Source of the DNA: Sipunculus nudus
Lineage: Eukaryota > Annelida > Sipuncula > Golfingiida > Sipunculidae
Direction: 5' to 3'
Assembly: GCA_026874595.1 (NCBI GenBank)
Contig: CM049320.1
Coordinates: 11,929,964 to 11,993,963, forward strand
Length of the DNA stretch: 64,000 nt
Part shown: one piece after another, positions 51,201 to 59,959 of the stretch
Layout of the letters: the number at the start of each line of letters is the position of its first letter
Position numbering within the stretch: position 1 is the first letter of the stretch
The notes under the pieces: generated by a model
The model's database searches: none
Told to the model about the DNA's origin: nothing
Seen by the model: the letters and a program-made list of their open reading frames with translations, nothing else
Translations under genes and position numbers: made by a program

Positions 51201-53640
51201 TTTTCAATGGATAAATATTATTGTTCAATTGTATAGTTGTGTTTACCATGTATTAGTGATAGGTACTACCAACTACAGTGACAATAAATGGGATTCCAAA
51301 AAAATAAACAATTTAGGAGCCCATTCTTGTGGGCTACTAGTAAAGACACCCCTGTGTATGAGATTGCAGGTTCAAACATGGCCGAAAGTCGGAACTAGAC
51401 CAAGTTGTTGTGAATGACTATGTTATAAGTGATATGAAAATTTATGATTGTAATGAGTTTACGTCAGGATTCAATGCGTGTGTGATTCCCGCCTTTGGAT
51501 ATGATTACGTCAAGTTTCAATGATGGTGTGATTCCCGCCTGGGAATATGATTGGTTGATGAGAGAAATGCGCAGTGAGGAGCGAATGGTCATCCCTGAGT
51601 GCTAGCGGCAGAGCCCTGTAACTGGACGTGAAAGTAAGTGCTACAGTTGTGGCTCTCAGAGTCACAGACGAACGGACCATGTTTATCTTTTAACCAGCAG
51701 GTGGGGTGCTATAAACTACTGTGAAGCACTTGAATGGCCCTGTCTATTCGGTCTCTGTTGCTTCAGTCAGCAGGATACATGTACCTCATTATTATCTGGG
51801 TGGACCACAGTGTTAGCCGATAATGTAATTAATGAACCCCACTGGTTGAAACTTACAGTGTCAGAGTTGTCAGTGGCCTTGTTGTAGAAACCACAACTGT
51901 GATACTCCATTCATCGTTATGGTAATAATTTGTAAAATTAGGCTATGTAATGATGAAATGGTATTTATAAGGTTTAAAACAAATATGATAAACAGACAAA
52001 ATATACACATCAAAATATATCTGTTTGTGCCTTTGGTAATAAATGAGTCTTTCACACAATATAAGCATATTCTTGCCTTAACATTTTAATCAGTTATCCA
52101 CCAAATGATCTTTGAAGGCACTGTTAGCCAATTCAAAGCATCATTGTGATATTGCCTATAAACAAGGCAGCTTCTAGAAATATTGGGTTTGTGAAGGGCA
52201 ACTTTGCAACATTACACTGGTGCTATCACCATCACGTTTCATAAAATGACCAAGGAAATTATCCTAGGACATCATCAAGGTCACTTCACACATATATTTA
52301 TATATGATTTACAAAGGGTTAGTATGGCCAAACTCAAGACACTGATGTTAAGGGGCAGAGCTAAAGAATAAAGCGTCTCAGGACAAGCCCAGTAGTGGCA
52401 ACACTCACTGGGACCCAACACACGGTGTCATACAATTTATTGCAAGTGCTGCGCAGCCAACACCCAGCAAACCAAAAGCTCAGTAAAACCAAAGCAGATT
52501 GGCTGAGTCTGTAAACCAAGATGGCAAGCCCCTTGTGCGGCACTGCAAGAGAGGAAATTTGCAAACAGTGGGGGATAACTGACCTCAGGCCACACCAGCA
52601 AGTTAGTATAGAGACTGTCTTGAAAGGTGATGATTGCATCGTGTGTGTTTCAACAGGGGTAGACAAGGTCTGTACTCCCTGAAACCTTCGACCAGAGTGC
52701 AAATCAACTGGCACCTCCAAGAACCTGCCATGTGATTGGTAAAATTTTACGCAGGAGGGAATTCAACAGAGAAAGCACCACCTGGTGGCAAAACCTGACG
52801 TGCAGCAGCTACAGCAAAGCGAATAGATGAGCATAGTGTACCCGCTGCTTTTGGAGTATAAACTGAGTCTAGGTTGCTCAAGACCACTTGTGTATATTAC
52901 GGTAACTATTGGGTAGTATCATGCTTGTGTATGGAGCTTGTTGTCACTAAGGAATGATTGCAGTCTATTAGAAGTGAATCCAAGAAAAATATAAATATCT
53001 ACATTATCAACCTTTCTGAATCATGAAGACGAGATTTTGTAATCATTCAATATATACTTATCAGTATATATACTTATCATATATACTTCAGTCTATAGAC
53101 TGGCCCAATTCGTTCATTTCAGTTAGCATGAAGGGAATACAAATAACAACAATATCACTGATCATAATCAGTTAACATGAACAGAATACAATCATATATT
53201 GTCAATAACAACAATATTGTTATTATTTGACTCTGCATACTAAATTTATGTTATCATGGTCAACATATGCCAGCATACTGGCCACTGAGTTTAACACCAA
53301 CTTTGGCTGAGAAGCCAGCTTCAACTTCGGGCCTTTACAAAATTACAGTTAAACCAGTGAATGTTTTTTCCACGACAATTCCACCCTCATTCTCAAGCCG
53401 GGTGGCCAAGAAGATCGATTCATATCTAGACGACCTGGGTCATTTCTTGGAAAAGCTTTTTCTCCTGGGCAAGGAGTGGTACATGGGGCCAATCTTATAG
53501 ATATTTAGATTTTATCTGTATCATCGGATCATACACTAGGGATATACTCACATTTTTTTTCCAGAATTTCGGTGCAGGAAGGTTTTCAACTGAACTGATC
53601 TGACAGGAAAACAAAGATGGCGGATATAATGTAGTCTGAT
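24259..53640 (-). CDS. Neuronal synaptobrevin / VAMP (VAMP1/2-type R-SNARE), complete
   Basis: Vesicle R-SNARE that pairs with syntaxin and SNAP-25 to drive exocytosis. Exons: 53640?-53552 (5' UTR plus AT), 48923-48873, 44716-44638, 44023-43945, 43376-43297, then either 41874-41823 (6a) or 41043-40992 (6b), and 24290-24259 plus 3' UTR. All junctions are GT...AG in phase. The product is 124 residues: a Pro/Gly-rich N-terminus (1-29), a SNARE motif (about 34-88) with zero-layer Arg59 in [21 protein letters not shown] with the Gln79-Phe80 bond that matches human VAMP2 Gln76-Phe77, the juxtamembrane [12 protein letters not shown], one TM anchor and a short tail [10 protein letters not shown]. Human VAMP2 is 116 residues. 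The sequence identity is unmistakable from recalled family knowledge. The TM exon choice and the split start codon are covered in separate entries. The gene spans about 29 kb. Confidence 0.95.
27765..28460 (+). repeat. Degenerate short tandem repeat, tctggtctgactcaaaccac type
   Basis: About 700 bp of loosely repeated 20-30 bp phrases combining (t)ctggtctgact with (c)aaaccac or taaccac. Copies diverge strongly and spacing varies. No fixed period could be set by eye. Confidence 0.7.
30290..30960 (+). repeat. Degenerate short tandem repeat, caaactgctcttg type
   Basis: Phrases such as tctcaaactgctcttg and agttattattcc recur every 30-50 bp. The last copies (about 30850-30940) are nearly identical 43-bp units containing tatcaagaactgctcttgac. 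A second degenerate satellite in the same intron, unrelated in sequence to the one at 27765-28460. Confidence 0.7.
33324..34060. mobile_element. hAT-type MITE with GTACCT subterminal repeats and intact TSD
   Basis: The ends are 19-bp terminal inverted repeats, CAGGGATGGGGCCAGGTAC and (reverse complement of the right end) CAGGGTCGGGGCCAGGTAC, 17 of 19 equal. An exact 8-bp target-site duplication CAAACATC flanks it (33316-33323 and 34061-34068). CAGGG ends and 8-bp duplications are diagnostic of the hAT superfamily. Within 110-160 bp of each end the hexamer GTACCT or AGGTAC is repeated many times on both strands, probable transposase binding sites. The core is AT-rich with no transposase, so it is non-autonomous. 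Confidence 0.9.
35309..36330. repeat. Dispersed repeat with GGTGGCGCCACC, copy 4
   Basis: Same orientation as the copy at 12438-13265: starts tacgggaagtagacaagcga and continues with blocks of about 180-290 bp sharing gataagtcaa(a)ccactgc and cggcagacaaaca. Exact palindromes at 35453, 35879 and 36156. It fades out near aggtcaaaggtcaacgc without the usual inverted-repeat end. Lies in a VAMP intron. Confidence 0.75.
40992..41043 (-). CDS. VAMP exon 6b: transmembrane anchor, version 2
   Basis: 52 bp, acceptor atttcag, donor gtaagtgttg. Encodes [17 protein letters not shown] plus one base. 12 of 17 residues equal exon 6a, but both glycines are replaced (Ile, Val) and Met2 becomes Trp, so the helix is almost pure Ile/Leu/Val. 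The acceptor and donor are as good as those of 6a. It lies 779 bp downstream of 6a and evidently arose by tandem exon duplication. Confidence 0.88.
41823..41874 (-). CDS. VAMP exon 6a: transmembrane anchor, version 1
   Basis: 52 bp, acceptor tttgcag, donor gtaagtgcgg. Encodes [17 protein letters not shown] plus one base. Closest to the vertebrate VAMP2 anchor start (MMIILG) and keeps two glycines. Phase 0 in, phase 1 out, identical to exon 6b. Confidence 0.93.
43297..43376 (-). CDS. VAMP exon 5 (SNARE C-terminal half, juxtamembrane)
   Basis: 80 bp, acceptor catcacag, donor gtgaga. Encodes [20 protein letters not shown] then YWWKNLK. It retains the Gln-Phe bond and the two juxtamembrane Trp residues. 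Ends in phase 0 and is followed by two competing TM exons. Confidence 0.97.
43945..44023 (-). CDS. VAMP exon 4 (SNARE core with zero-layer Arg)
   Basis: 79 bp, acceptor tttgtag, donor gtaaga. Encodes [20 protein letters not shown] then ELDDRA. Arg59 in LERDQ is the ionic zero-layer residue (Arg56 in human VAMP2). Confidence 0.97.
44638..44716 (-). CDS. VAMP exon 3 (start of SNARE motif)
   Basis: 79 bp, acceptor gattggcag, donor gttagt. Encodes [15 protein letters not shown] then [11 protein letters not shown], the first heptads of the R-SNARE helix. Phase 2 in, phase 0 out. Confidence 0.95.
44717..48872 (-). other. VAMP intron 2
   Basis: 4.2 kb of AT-rich DNA. No exon, RNA gene or repeat with clear boundaries seen. 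Confidence 0.5.
48873..48923 (-). CDS. VAMP exon 2 (Pro/Gly-rich N-terminus)
   Basis: 51 bp, acceptor tatgtag, donor gtaagt. Supplies the G of the start codon, then [16 protein letters not shown] and two bases of the next Pro. This low-complexity N-terminus is typical of VAMP1/2. The acceptor lies 17 bases from a 28-bp minisatellite. Confidence 0.9.
48941..49500 (+). repeat. 28-bp minisatellite, about 20 copies
   Basis: A 28-bp unit containing aactgtcaatcatgtcttaa and ending acatcatgt, repeated head to tail for 560 bp with scattered substitutions. It lies in VAMP intron 1, ending 17 bases before the exon 2 splice acceptor (minus strand), so it occupies the place where the branch point should be. 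Confidence 0.95.
49505..50110 (+). repeat. Direct repeat pair flanking the palindromic MITE
   Basis: Words accactgttc, ggttaacc-cagat, actagctttttt, gcgccaat and aagctgaagact in the left copy recur in order in the right copy as accaactgttc, ggctaacctcagat, accagctttttt, gtgccaat and aagctgaagact. The insert between them includes the MITE and an additional stretch of about 110 bp. Confidence 0.6.
49670..49864. mobile_element. Palindromic (foldback) MITE, 195 bp
   Basis: The left half, gaatagaataaatttattca then gcaatataaatatcac-type sequence, recurs as the reverse complement of the right half, with mismatches. Shared words in order: GAATAGA, TTTATTCAG, AAGRCCT-AGGC, CAACATAGT, CAATATAAATATC, attgtcat. 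The two arms meet near 49765. No coding. Two diverged copies of a repeat of about 130 bp (49505-49650 and 49983-50110) flank it. Confidence 0.75.
51312..51395 (+). repeat. tRNA-like (SINE-head-like) sequence
   Basis: tgggctactagtaaagacac resembles a pol III A box with D arm; gattgcaggttcaaacatgg, about 45 bases later, resembles a B box (GGTTCAAA). No acceptor-stem pairing, so it is not a functional tRNA; a tRNA-derived SINE fragment is the likely reading. Confidence 0.35.
51459..51551 (+). promoter_or_regulatory. Two direct 45-bp repeats with CRE-like TACGTCA
   Basis: TTTACGTCAGGATTCAATG at 51459 and ATTACGTCAAGTTTCAATG at 51504 each continue to gtgtgattcccgcct and ggaatatga. An inverted CCAAT (attgg) follows at 51551. 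The layout resembles an enhancer of a retroelement LTR or a promoter, but no element ends or downstream gene were found. It lies in VAMP intron 1. Confidence 0.35.
53552..53640 (-). CDS. VAMP exon 1: 5' UTR and first two bases of the start codon
   Basis: The exon ends in eight A then AT, directly followed by the donor gtgagtat (53551 down). Exon 2 begins G TCT GCT, so splicing creates ATG TCT GCT (Met-Ser-Ala) with A at -3. No other in-phase upstream ATG is needed. The 5' boundary is approximate: it is set only by a YY1-type motif, and no TATA box is evident. Confidence 0.7.
53614..53623 (+). promoter_or_regulatory. YY1-type motif AAGATGGCGG near the VAMP start
   Basis: AAGATGGCGG, equal to CCGCCATCTT on the VAMP strand, is the classic YY1 core often found just downstream of transcription starts in TATA-less animal promoters. 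It lies about 60 bases before the exon 1 donor. A GC box (gggcggg on the minus strand) lies near 53710, about 90 bases further upstream. Confidence 0.45.
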
Positions 53641-53924
53641 GTCATTATCCGGGCACTTGTTCATAGAACTCGGTGCTGCCCTCTCATGTCTGAAACCAAA
53701 AACCACCTTCCCGCCCACAATGATTTTCTGTTATAAGTAGCACGAGGTTGCCACATTATGGAAAATTGGGAAATAGTAATTTAATAATAGTCTCATTTAC
53801 CAACGAATTAACAAAAAAAAAAACTTCGTAATGACCATAAAATACAGCAACAGTACAGTTATAAATTTTATTATGTTCATCACAAACTATTATCCTTTAC
53901 ACTCACAAACCATGAAGATTGGTT

Positions 53925-54870
53925 AGCCTAAATATAATCAGTTTAAATGGTTAAACCAATTTTGGTTGTTTTAACCAAGATATTGTTTATCTTAACCTAC
54001 ACGTTGTTAAAGTAGGCCTACTAACCAAACCAGTTAGTTCTTCTGGCCATTTTTATTGGTTAACAGAATAAAAATATACTGTGTGTAGGCCCCCTATATA
54101 TAGGCTTAGGTTTTACTTTAGGCCGAACCAATTGGGCTAGGCTATATATAGGCCCTATATGTCAATAGATAACCAAAATATTGGTTACCTTAGCACACAA
54201 ATATGACCAATCTGGTTGGTTAAGATGTTAGGCCTATTGGTTGATTTTACCAACATATTAATTGGTTATTTTTACCAACTGATAGGAAAAGCACTGACCA
54301 AACCGATTGGTCAATGTTAACGTCATGCATGCAGGTAGGCCTACAAACGTGCTCCAAATCAGTTACAAGAGATGCAAGCTTTAGGCCTACTGGTTGAGGG
54401 GCAGAACGTCTGACTTGTACATGCGAGCGGTTACAGGTACGATTCCAAGATCGGTGTTTTTTTGTGTTATATATACCCAATTGAAACCCCATACAACCAA
54501 ATAAACCCGAAACTGAAGAAAGACTTATATATAAGAAGATTTCCGGTCAATCTGGAGAATAAAACAAATGAAAAGGGGACGGAAAGTATAGCAGTGCACA
54601 CATAAAAGTGTCCACAAGTCTGACCAGCTGTTGTGACCAATTTATTATCTGATTTAACCAATTTGTTTTTGTTGACCTAGACCAAATAACCAAATTATTT
54701 TGGTCAAACTGACCAATTTTGTTGGTTTAATTAAACGATCAGCTGTGTTGGTTGTTATGACCAATATATTGGTTGATTTGACCAATTGGCCTACCTGTTA
54801 TTTGATTTCAACCAAAATAAATTGGTTGTTCTAAACAATAAATTGTTTAGACATATTTTGACCAATCATA
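53925..54870. repeat. Block saturated with ACCAA/TTGGTT motifs
   Basis: ACCAA, TTGGT and mixed palindromes such as aaccaattttggttgttttaaccaa recur dozens of times on both strands. The middle (about 54335-54600) lacks the motif and carries a tRNA-like sequence, perhaps a later insertion. Same architecture as the GTACCT-rich hAT MITE, but no terminal repeats or duplication could be fixed. Confidence 0.6.
54380..54470 (+). repeat. tRNA-like sequence (degenerate tRNA or SINE head)
   Basis: Contains a D-arm-like tactggttgaggggcagaac, an anticodon-arm-like tctgacttgtacatgc and a B-box-like ggtacgattcc, followed by a run of seven T (a pol III terminator). The acceptor stem does not close. Reads as a tRNA pseudogene or tRNA-derived SINE inserted in the TTGGTT block. 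Confidence 0.5.
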
Positions 54871-54941
54871 AATGGGTTGGATTTATTATGCTTATAAGCC
54901 CTTTAAGTCTATAAGCCAACTATGCAGGGCGGGATATAGGC

Positions 54942-55008
<67 letters not shown>
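54942..55008. repeat. (TA)n microsatellite
   Basis: Nearly pure TA with one G interruption, in intergenic DNA. Confidence 0.95.
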
Positions 55009-55010
<2 letters not shown>

Positions 55011-55371
55011 CCTATATATCGGCAAAAATACAGCTATAGGCATGTAGGCCTATAGGCCCATGAATGTGAATTCGACTCTTCTTGTATAAAGCTCAAAGAA
55101 AATATTCAATTTTGTTCCACAAAGCTACTGGCACGGTAACATATGTAATTTTTAGTCATACACTCATAAACTATATAGAATTATATAAGAAATAAAGCAT
55201 CAGGGCTGTACATATAGGCTTATATAGATAGGCCTATTAGGGATCATTGTACGAAAAACTACCCATTTCAGCCGGTAGGCCTTTAAGAATATATATAGTC
55301 TCACATGGAAATAAAAAATGTAGGCTAAACAATATGCAATTAATTTAAGCAGAGCACTTTAGTCCATGCAT

Positions 55372-55379
55372 AAATATAT

Positions 55380-55466
<87 letters not shown>
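55372..55466. repeat. (TA)n microsatellite
   Basis: About 95 bp of TA with two AA interruptions. Chance frames of alternating Tyr/Ile across it are meaningless. Confidence 0.95.
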
Positions 55467-55469
<3 letters not shown>

Positions 55470-56955
55470 GTGGCTAATATTTAATGCCCTAAAAGTATCA
55501 TCAAATTCAACACGATTACAGACTTTTAGCAGTGCCTGCTTATGGAAATAATAATGAAAGATTGAGTTGGATATTTTCCTGCCAATTTTACGGTTCCACA
55601 TAATCAATTGGGAAAAAAATACTAAAGGCTTACTTGTACGGTGCATTTTATTCTAACAATATATTTTAACCCCGAATAATGATTATTTTTGATGTTATAA
55701 GGTATATACATTTGTATTTGAATCCTGAAACAAAATACAGCCGCAATCAACTGAAGGAAAATAATGCAATAAATTGAAGGAAAATATAGCAATCTACCAC
55801 GGGTAACAAAAATGAGGGAGATAAAAGCATTTTCTACATGTTTTATTATATTTCTTTTATTTTTTTCTTGAAATTATGCCTATTTTCAAAATATAACGGC
55901 ATTGAAGAAAGGAAACGGTGTTGAATTATAATTTATGTCATCATTTGCAAGATTATTACCTATAGGATGCAGATTTCGTTTATAATATTTTAAACTGTAA
56001 TATTTAGAAAAACATAACACAATAATCCCTTTCAAAACGAAGAAATTCTGAATACCGATGCCAGTTTGTATAGAATTAAGATGTTACTTCTACCCTGTCA
56101 CTTTTTTTTCGACACTATTCATCGGCATTTACCACTGTTAAAAGTGTAGAGTAACGTTTTTCATAACGTTTTGAAGAAAAAATAAATGATATTTATTCGA
56201 AGAAAATTAATAACTCCTTCAACCTTTCTAGTTCTCAGCAGGCCTATATATTTGAGTGTTGAAGGTGTGCGCCATATATTCTAAAACTATATATACGATA
56301 AGCATTTACCTCCATCATTTTGAAGAAATATATAGGTAATGGTGTTCAAGAACAATAAATATATACATAAGTACGGACATTTACACAATTATATGGATTT
56401 TTAAATGACACAATACATACCGATAATGATGGTTTAATGAAGTCATTTTGTGACGTTACTTCAAGTTTTAGGCAGGTTTTAAACAAGGAGTAAACAATCA
56501 TTATGGTGCCATGGCGATCAAATCGTCTTTGTAACGGTGTTGAAAAAAACTGGGCACATGCATTTTTAAAGTGAAATACATGGGGGATGTCAAGAAAGTT
56601 GTTAAAGTTTTTAAGGAACGATGAAATTATTTATGAAGGTTGAAAAAAAAAAATCCTAGAGCTATACCATTTTTTATGAAAGATATTCATGAGGATAATC
56701 ATATTTATTATGGTATTGGGGACAGGTACCTTTTGATGACCTTTGAACCATTAAGGAAAGATGTTAAGCATTTCAGGTATATTACTCAGCTTAAGAAATA
56801 ATTAAGCTCAAATTAAGCGGAAAACATTTGAAACTAAAATTCAACCCCAAAAGCACGATGTTATATATGTATATATGTACAATAGGGTATAACATGAATG
56901 CAAGAGACATGAGTTTTCATGAATTCGGTCGTTTTCTGTAGAATAACCCATACAG
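55467..56955. other. Intergenic stretch without visible features
   Basis: AT-rich DNA between the VAMP promoter and the unknown gene at 59603. No exon, RNA gene or bounded repeat seen. Confidence 0.4.
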
Positions 56956-56959
56956 CCAA

Positions 56960-57325
56960 CACTGTTAAAAGTTGCACGTAAAATAACGGTGCTTTGCACC
57001 GGCAGCAAAGTTGACAGTGCAATGCACCGTTATTTTACGTGCAAAAAAATAACGCAGTGCGTTAAATAACGTCGCATTTCACCGTAATTTTACAGCGCTT
57101 TGGGACGTAAATAAACGGTGCTTAGCCACGTGAAATGACGGGCATGTGTTATTTTACGGGACAATATGCCGTTATTTAACAGTGCTTAGAGACGTGAATA
57201 AACAGTGATTTAAACAGGAATCAGGGCATTGCACCGTTATTTCACGGTGCTTTGATATGTAGAATAACAAAACATTGTTACTTTATAATAAATAACAGTG
57301 CTTTGCACTTGGAGCTATACACTTT
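56960..57325. repeat. Block saturated with ACCGTTATTT/AAATAACGGT motifs, with a 28-bp hairpin
   Basis: AACGGTGC, GCACCGTTATTT, AAATAACG and variants recur on both strands. A near-perfect hairpin pairs 56972-56999 with 57017-57044 (28 bp, one mismatch, loop of 17). The ends cactgttaaaagt (56960) and acttttacag (57321-57330) are partly inverted copies, suggesting a MITE, but no target-site duplication was found. Confidence 0.6.
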
Positions 57326-58408
57326 TACAGGTTTCCATAATCTTTCTCAAAACGTTTCTGTCTTGTCACTCCGGACGAACCCTATATTTGTATGTGTACT
57401 TCAGGTTTCTCATAAAGTTTTTTAGATTTTACCAGTAAAAATATTACGAACGAAGTCAGACCTCCTTATGATGATAGAGTTGTAACTTTCTGTTTGAAAG
57501 TCAAGTGTCCCGAAAATCAAATCAGGATATCCACATCTTGGCTTATTAGGAAATGGCATTAAAAATGCATGCTCACACATAATATCACACAACTTCTTTA
57601 TTGTATGAAATATTCAACAGATCATCAACATGTACAACACGTGTACTTAATGTATATAGTTATTCAGATTATACTGATCTTCCAAAAGGCATCATTAGGA
57701 AGCAAACATATTTAAACATTTTGACCACAACTAAACATAAAATTTGGCAATTAGTGCAATACTATATGATTACTATTATGAATGCTGTGTTATCTGATTA
57801 AGGTTGCTGATCTTTTTAACAATGGGGCCCAAATCTATTTATAATGTATCTTTGAAAAATAGATAAAAGTGCATCAATAAATTTATAGTTTTGTAAATTA
57901 ATGGTATCTTTAAAGTAAAAGATGGTCAGAACACAAGTCAAACAATTGAAATGGATTTAACTTATATGTCACCAAATCTTTCTACAGTAAAGGCATCTAC
58001 TTTGTGTGAAGCTTCTGATAATAAATTCCAAAATAAAGGTCCTTGGTAAATAAATGATTTTTGCATCAATTAAATTCGAACCTGAGGGAGTTTAAGAGAA
58101 TGCCTAAACTGTAACAAGGGTGCAAATGTAAACGTTTTTCCATAAAAGTAATAAGATAATCACCTGATTTAATTAAGGTATTTAAACACAAGAATGTTAA
58201 AAGTGAAATAGTTGTTAACTGATATTTCCTATATTGTTGATATATTATAGAGGAAAATGCAGCATTAAAACATTAAATCTGACCAACCAGCTCTATTGAC
58301 AGTGAGAGGGCAGTTAGAGGTGCATTCAATTACCCAAAAATATAGAAACCTAAAGGTCTTTTTAGTCCCTTGGGATACTCCAGGGTAAATATCCAAAATG
58401 ACGCATAC

Positions 58409-58690
58409 ACTGTAAAAACTAAAAACCCAAAGACATGTCTATTTAAAGACGCTTTTCTGTTACACTTAATAAACATGTCTAATGTCTTTGTGAAGACACT
58501 GGTGTCTTAACAAAGTCATGTCTTGTGTCTATAAAAAAGACACTTGTGTCTTTACTTAAGACGCCAGTGATTATGATTAGACACCAGTGTCTTTAAGACT
58601 GCTGGTCCATTTTCATTTGTGTTTTGTGAAAATAAGAAGAAATCTGTGTCTTTTTGGAGGATGTGTGTTAAAACCAAAAAGTCTTATTGG
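58409..58690. repeat. Block saturated with AAGACAC/GTGTCTT motifs
   Basis: Starts cactgtaaaaac, like the block at 56960. GTGTCTT, AAGACAC, ACATGTCT and AGACACCAGTG recur on both strands within 280 bp. No right-hand terminal repeat could be found, so it is called only as a repeat. Confidence 0.55.
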
Positions 58691-58924
58691 AGCCTTGAAG
58701 TGAAACTGTAATCAGGTGTAAACAGGGGATGACAGGTTGGGACAGAAAAGTTGACTCATCAGGCAGACTTGTTCTCTCATGACGTAACCTATTTGCATGT
58801 GACCTGTTTCAACAAAAAATGAGATATTGTTTTTATATTGATCCATTTTATTCTCATTAGGTGTTAACATATACAAATGTGTATCATTTATACAAACAAT
58901 ATGCATCACAAGTATCCATTATTT

Positions 58925-59590
58925 GACTAGGATGTCAAAAGCTGACAAAAGCCAGAAACCTTATAATTGGGTGACACCCCAAACTTGTGCAGCATTTACA
59001 GATTCTCAGGATAAATGACCATACCATGTTTCATAATAATCCAACTGCTGGTTCTGTGAGAAATAAGCTCCTAAGTTTTTTTTTCTATTATACGGTCCAT
59101 GACCTTGAAAAGTAGACCAAGGTCACCCTTCTTTGTACTTGACTGAGATTTTGCTGATATGCATCACCATTAAATAAAAGAAGTTTCTGTGTTGAATGCT
59201 TTTGGAGATATCCTACTCACAAGCAAAAGTTAAAAATTCTGTTAAATTCTTAAAAAAATCAGAAATTGTAGGTGTGCCCAGTGAAGCAGTTACAGACCAT
59301 CAGTCCCAGTGACCATAGCATGTTGTATAATAATCCATCTATTGGTTACAGCTTGTAACTGTTTTCTAGAGTTAGCCCTGAAACCTTGAAAAATATGGCA
59401 AGGTCACCCATCTACGAACTTGACCAAGATTTTGTCGATATACATCTACATTAAAGAAATAAAATTCCTACAGTGAAACCTTTAAAGAGATATCCTGCTG
59501 ACAAGGTAAAAGTTAACGGATGCTGGATGGACAGTCAGACGGGGGTCTTGGATGATGACAAAAGCCCATAAGCCTAAAGGGCTGAGGGGT
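58925..59590 (+). repeat. Tandemly duplicated dispersed repeat (two units of about 300 bp)
   Basis: Unit 1 (about 58970-59250) and unit 2 (about 59275-59510) share, in order: aatgaccata-type gaccatancatgtt, ataataatcca, ctgctggtt/ctattggtta, ccttgaaaa followed by caaggtcaccc, ttgactgagattttg/ttgaccaagattttg and gagatatcctnctnacaag. It ends gatgatgacaaaagcccata. Repeats of this wording are, from memory, common in mollusc genomes. Confidence 0.65.
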
Positions 59591-59602
59591 AATAACAGGT
59601 AT

Positions 59603-59959
59603 TTATTTTTCTTCTTCCTGTTTGTTATGTTGGACAAAAAACTTGTCCACCTGCAGCATAAGTTTGGATAATTTGGTGCTCATGTTGTTCCCTTGTATTG
59701 GATCTTTGAGCACCGTTTGTTGCACCAAATTTAAAATCTGACTATAGACTCTGGGGTATTCAAGGTCTGACACATAGTACACAATGGACAAATACATAAG
59801 TGCCTGAGGCACTGATTTTGCACCGGTGCAAATGTTGATTTCATCCCCAACGATGACTGCTTCATCCAGTTCATCATGAGTAGACATGAACAGCACCAGT
59901 CTTGGCGCATCCCCTCTCTTGGATGTCAGCACCGTGCTTTCTGTTGTGGTGTCAGAGTG
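59603..59959 (-). CDS. SAMD3-like terminal exon
   Basis: 357 bp including TAA, acceptor attctacag. Starts HSDTTTESTVLTSKRGDAPR, then a hydrophobic strand pattern (LVLFM, AVIVGDEINI), a helix with YLSIVYYVSDLEYPRVYSQI, and an acidic end QEEEK. The 3' UTR is not delimited; AATAAA at 59602-59607 overlaps the stop, and a further one lies near 58848. Confidence 0.8.
   Translation of the reverse strand, partial: HSDTTTESTVLTSKRGDAPRLVLFMSTHDELDEAVIVGDEINICTGAKSVPQALMYLSIVYYVSDLEYPRVYSQILNLVQQTVLKDPIQGNNMSTKLSKLMLQVDKFFVQHNKQEEEK

Larger units (their letters stand above)
50112..53551 (-). other. VAMP intron 1, upstream part
   Basis: Apart from the listed repeats no exon was seen. A 119-codon minus-strand frame (52361-52720) and a 77-codon plus-strand frame (53267-53500) are open but have no recognisable domain and no splice partners. 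Confidence 0.45.

Noticed and set aside
52361-52720. 119-codon minus-strand open frame
   Set aside because: Cys/Leu/Val-rich, no recognisable domain, no splice partners, lies inside VAMP intron 1; probably chance or a relic of a repeat.
53267-53500. 77-codon plus-strand frame ending [14 protein letters not shown]
   Set aside because: Looks protein-like near its end but no family recognised and no neighbouring exon; antisense in VAMP intron 1.
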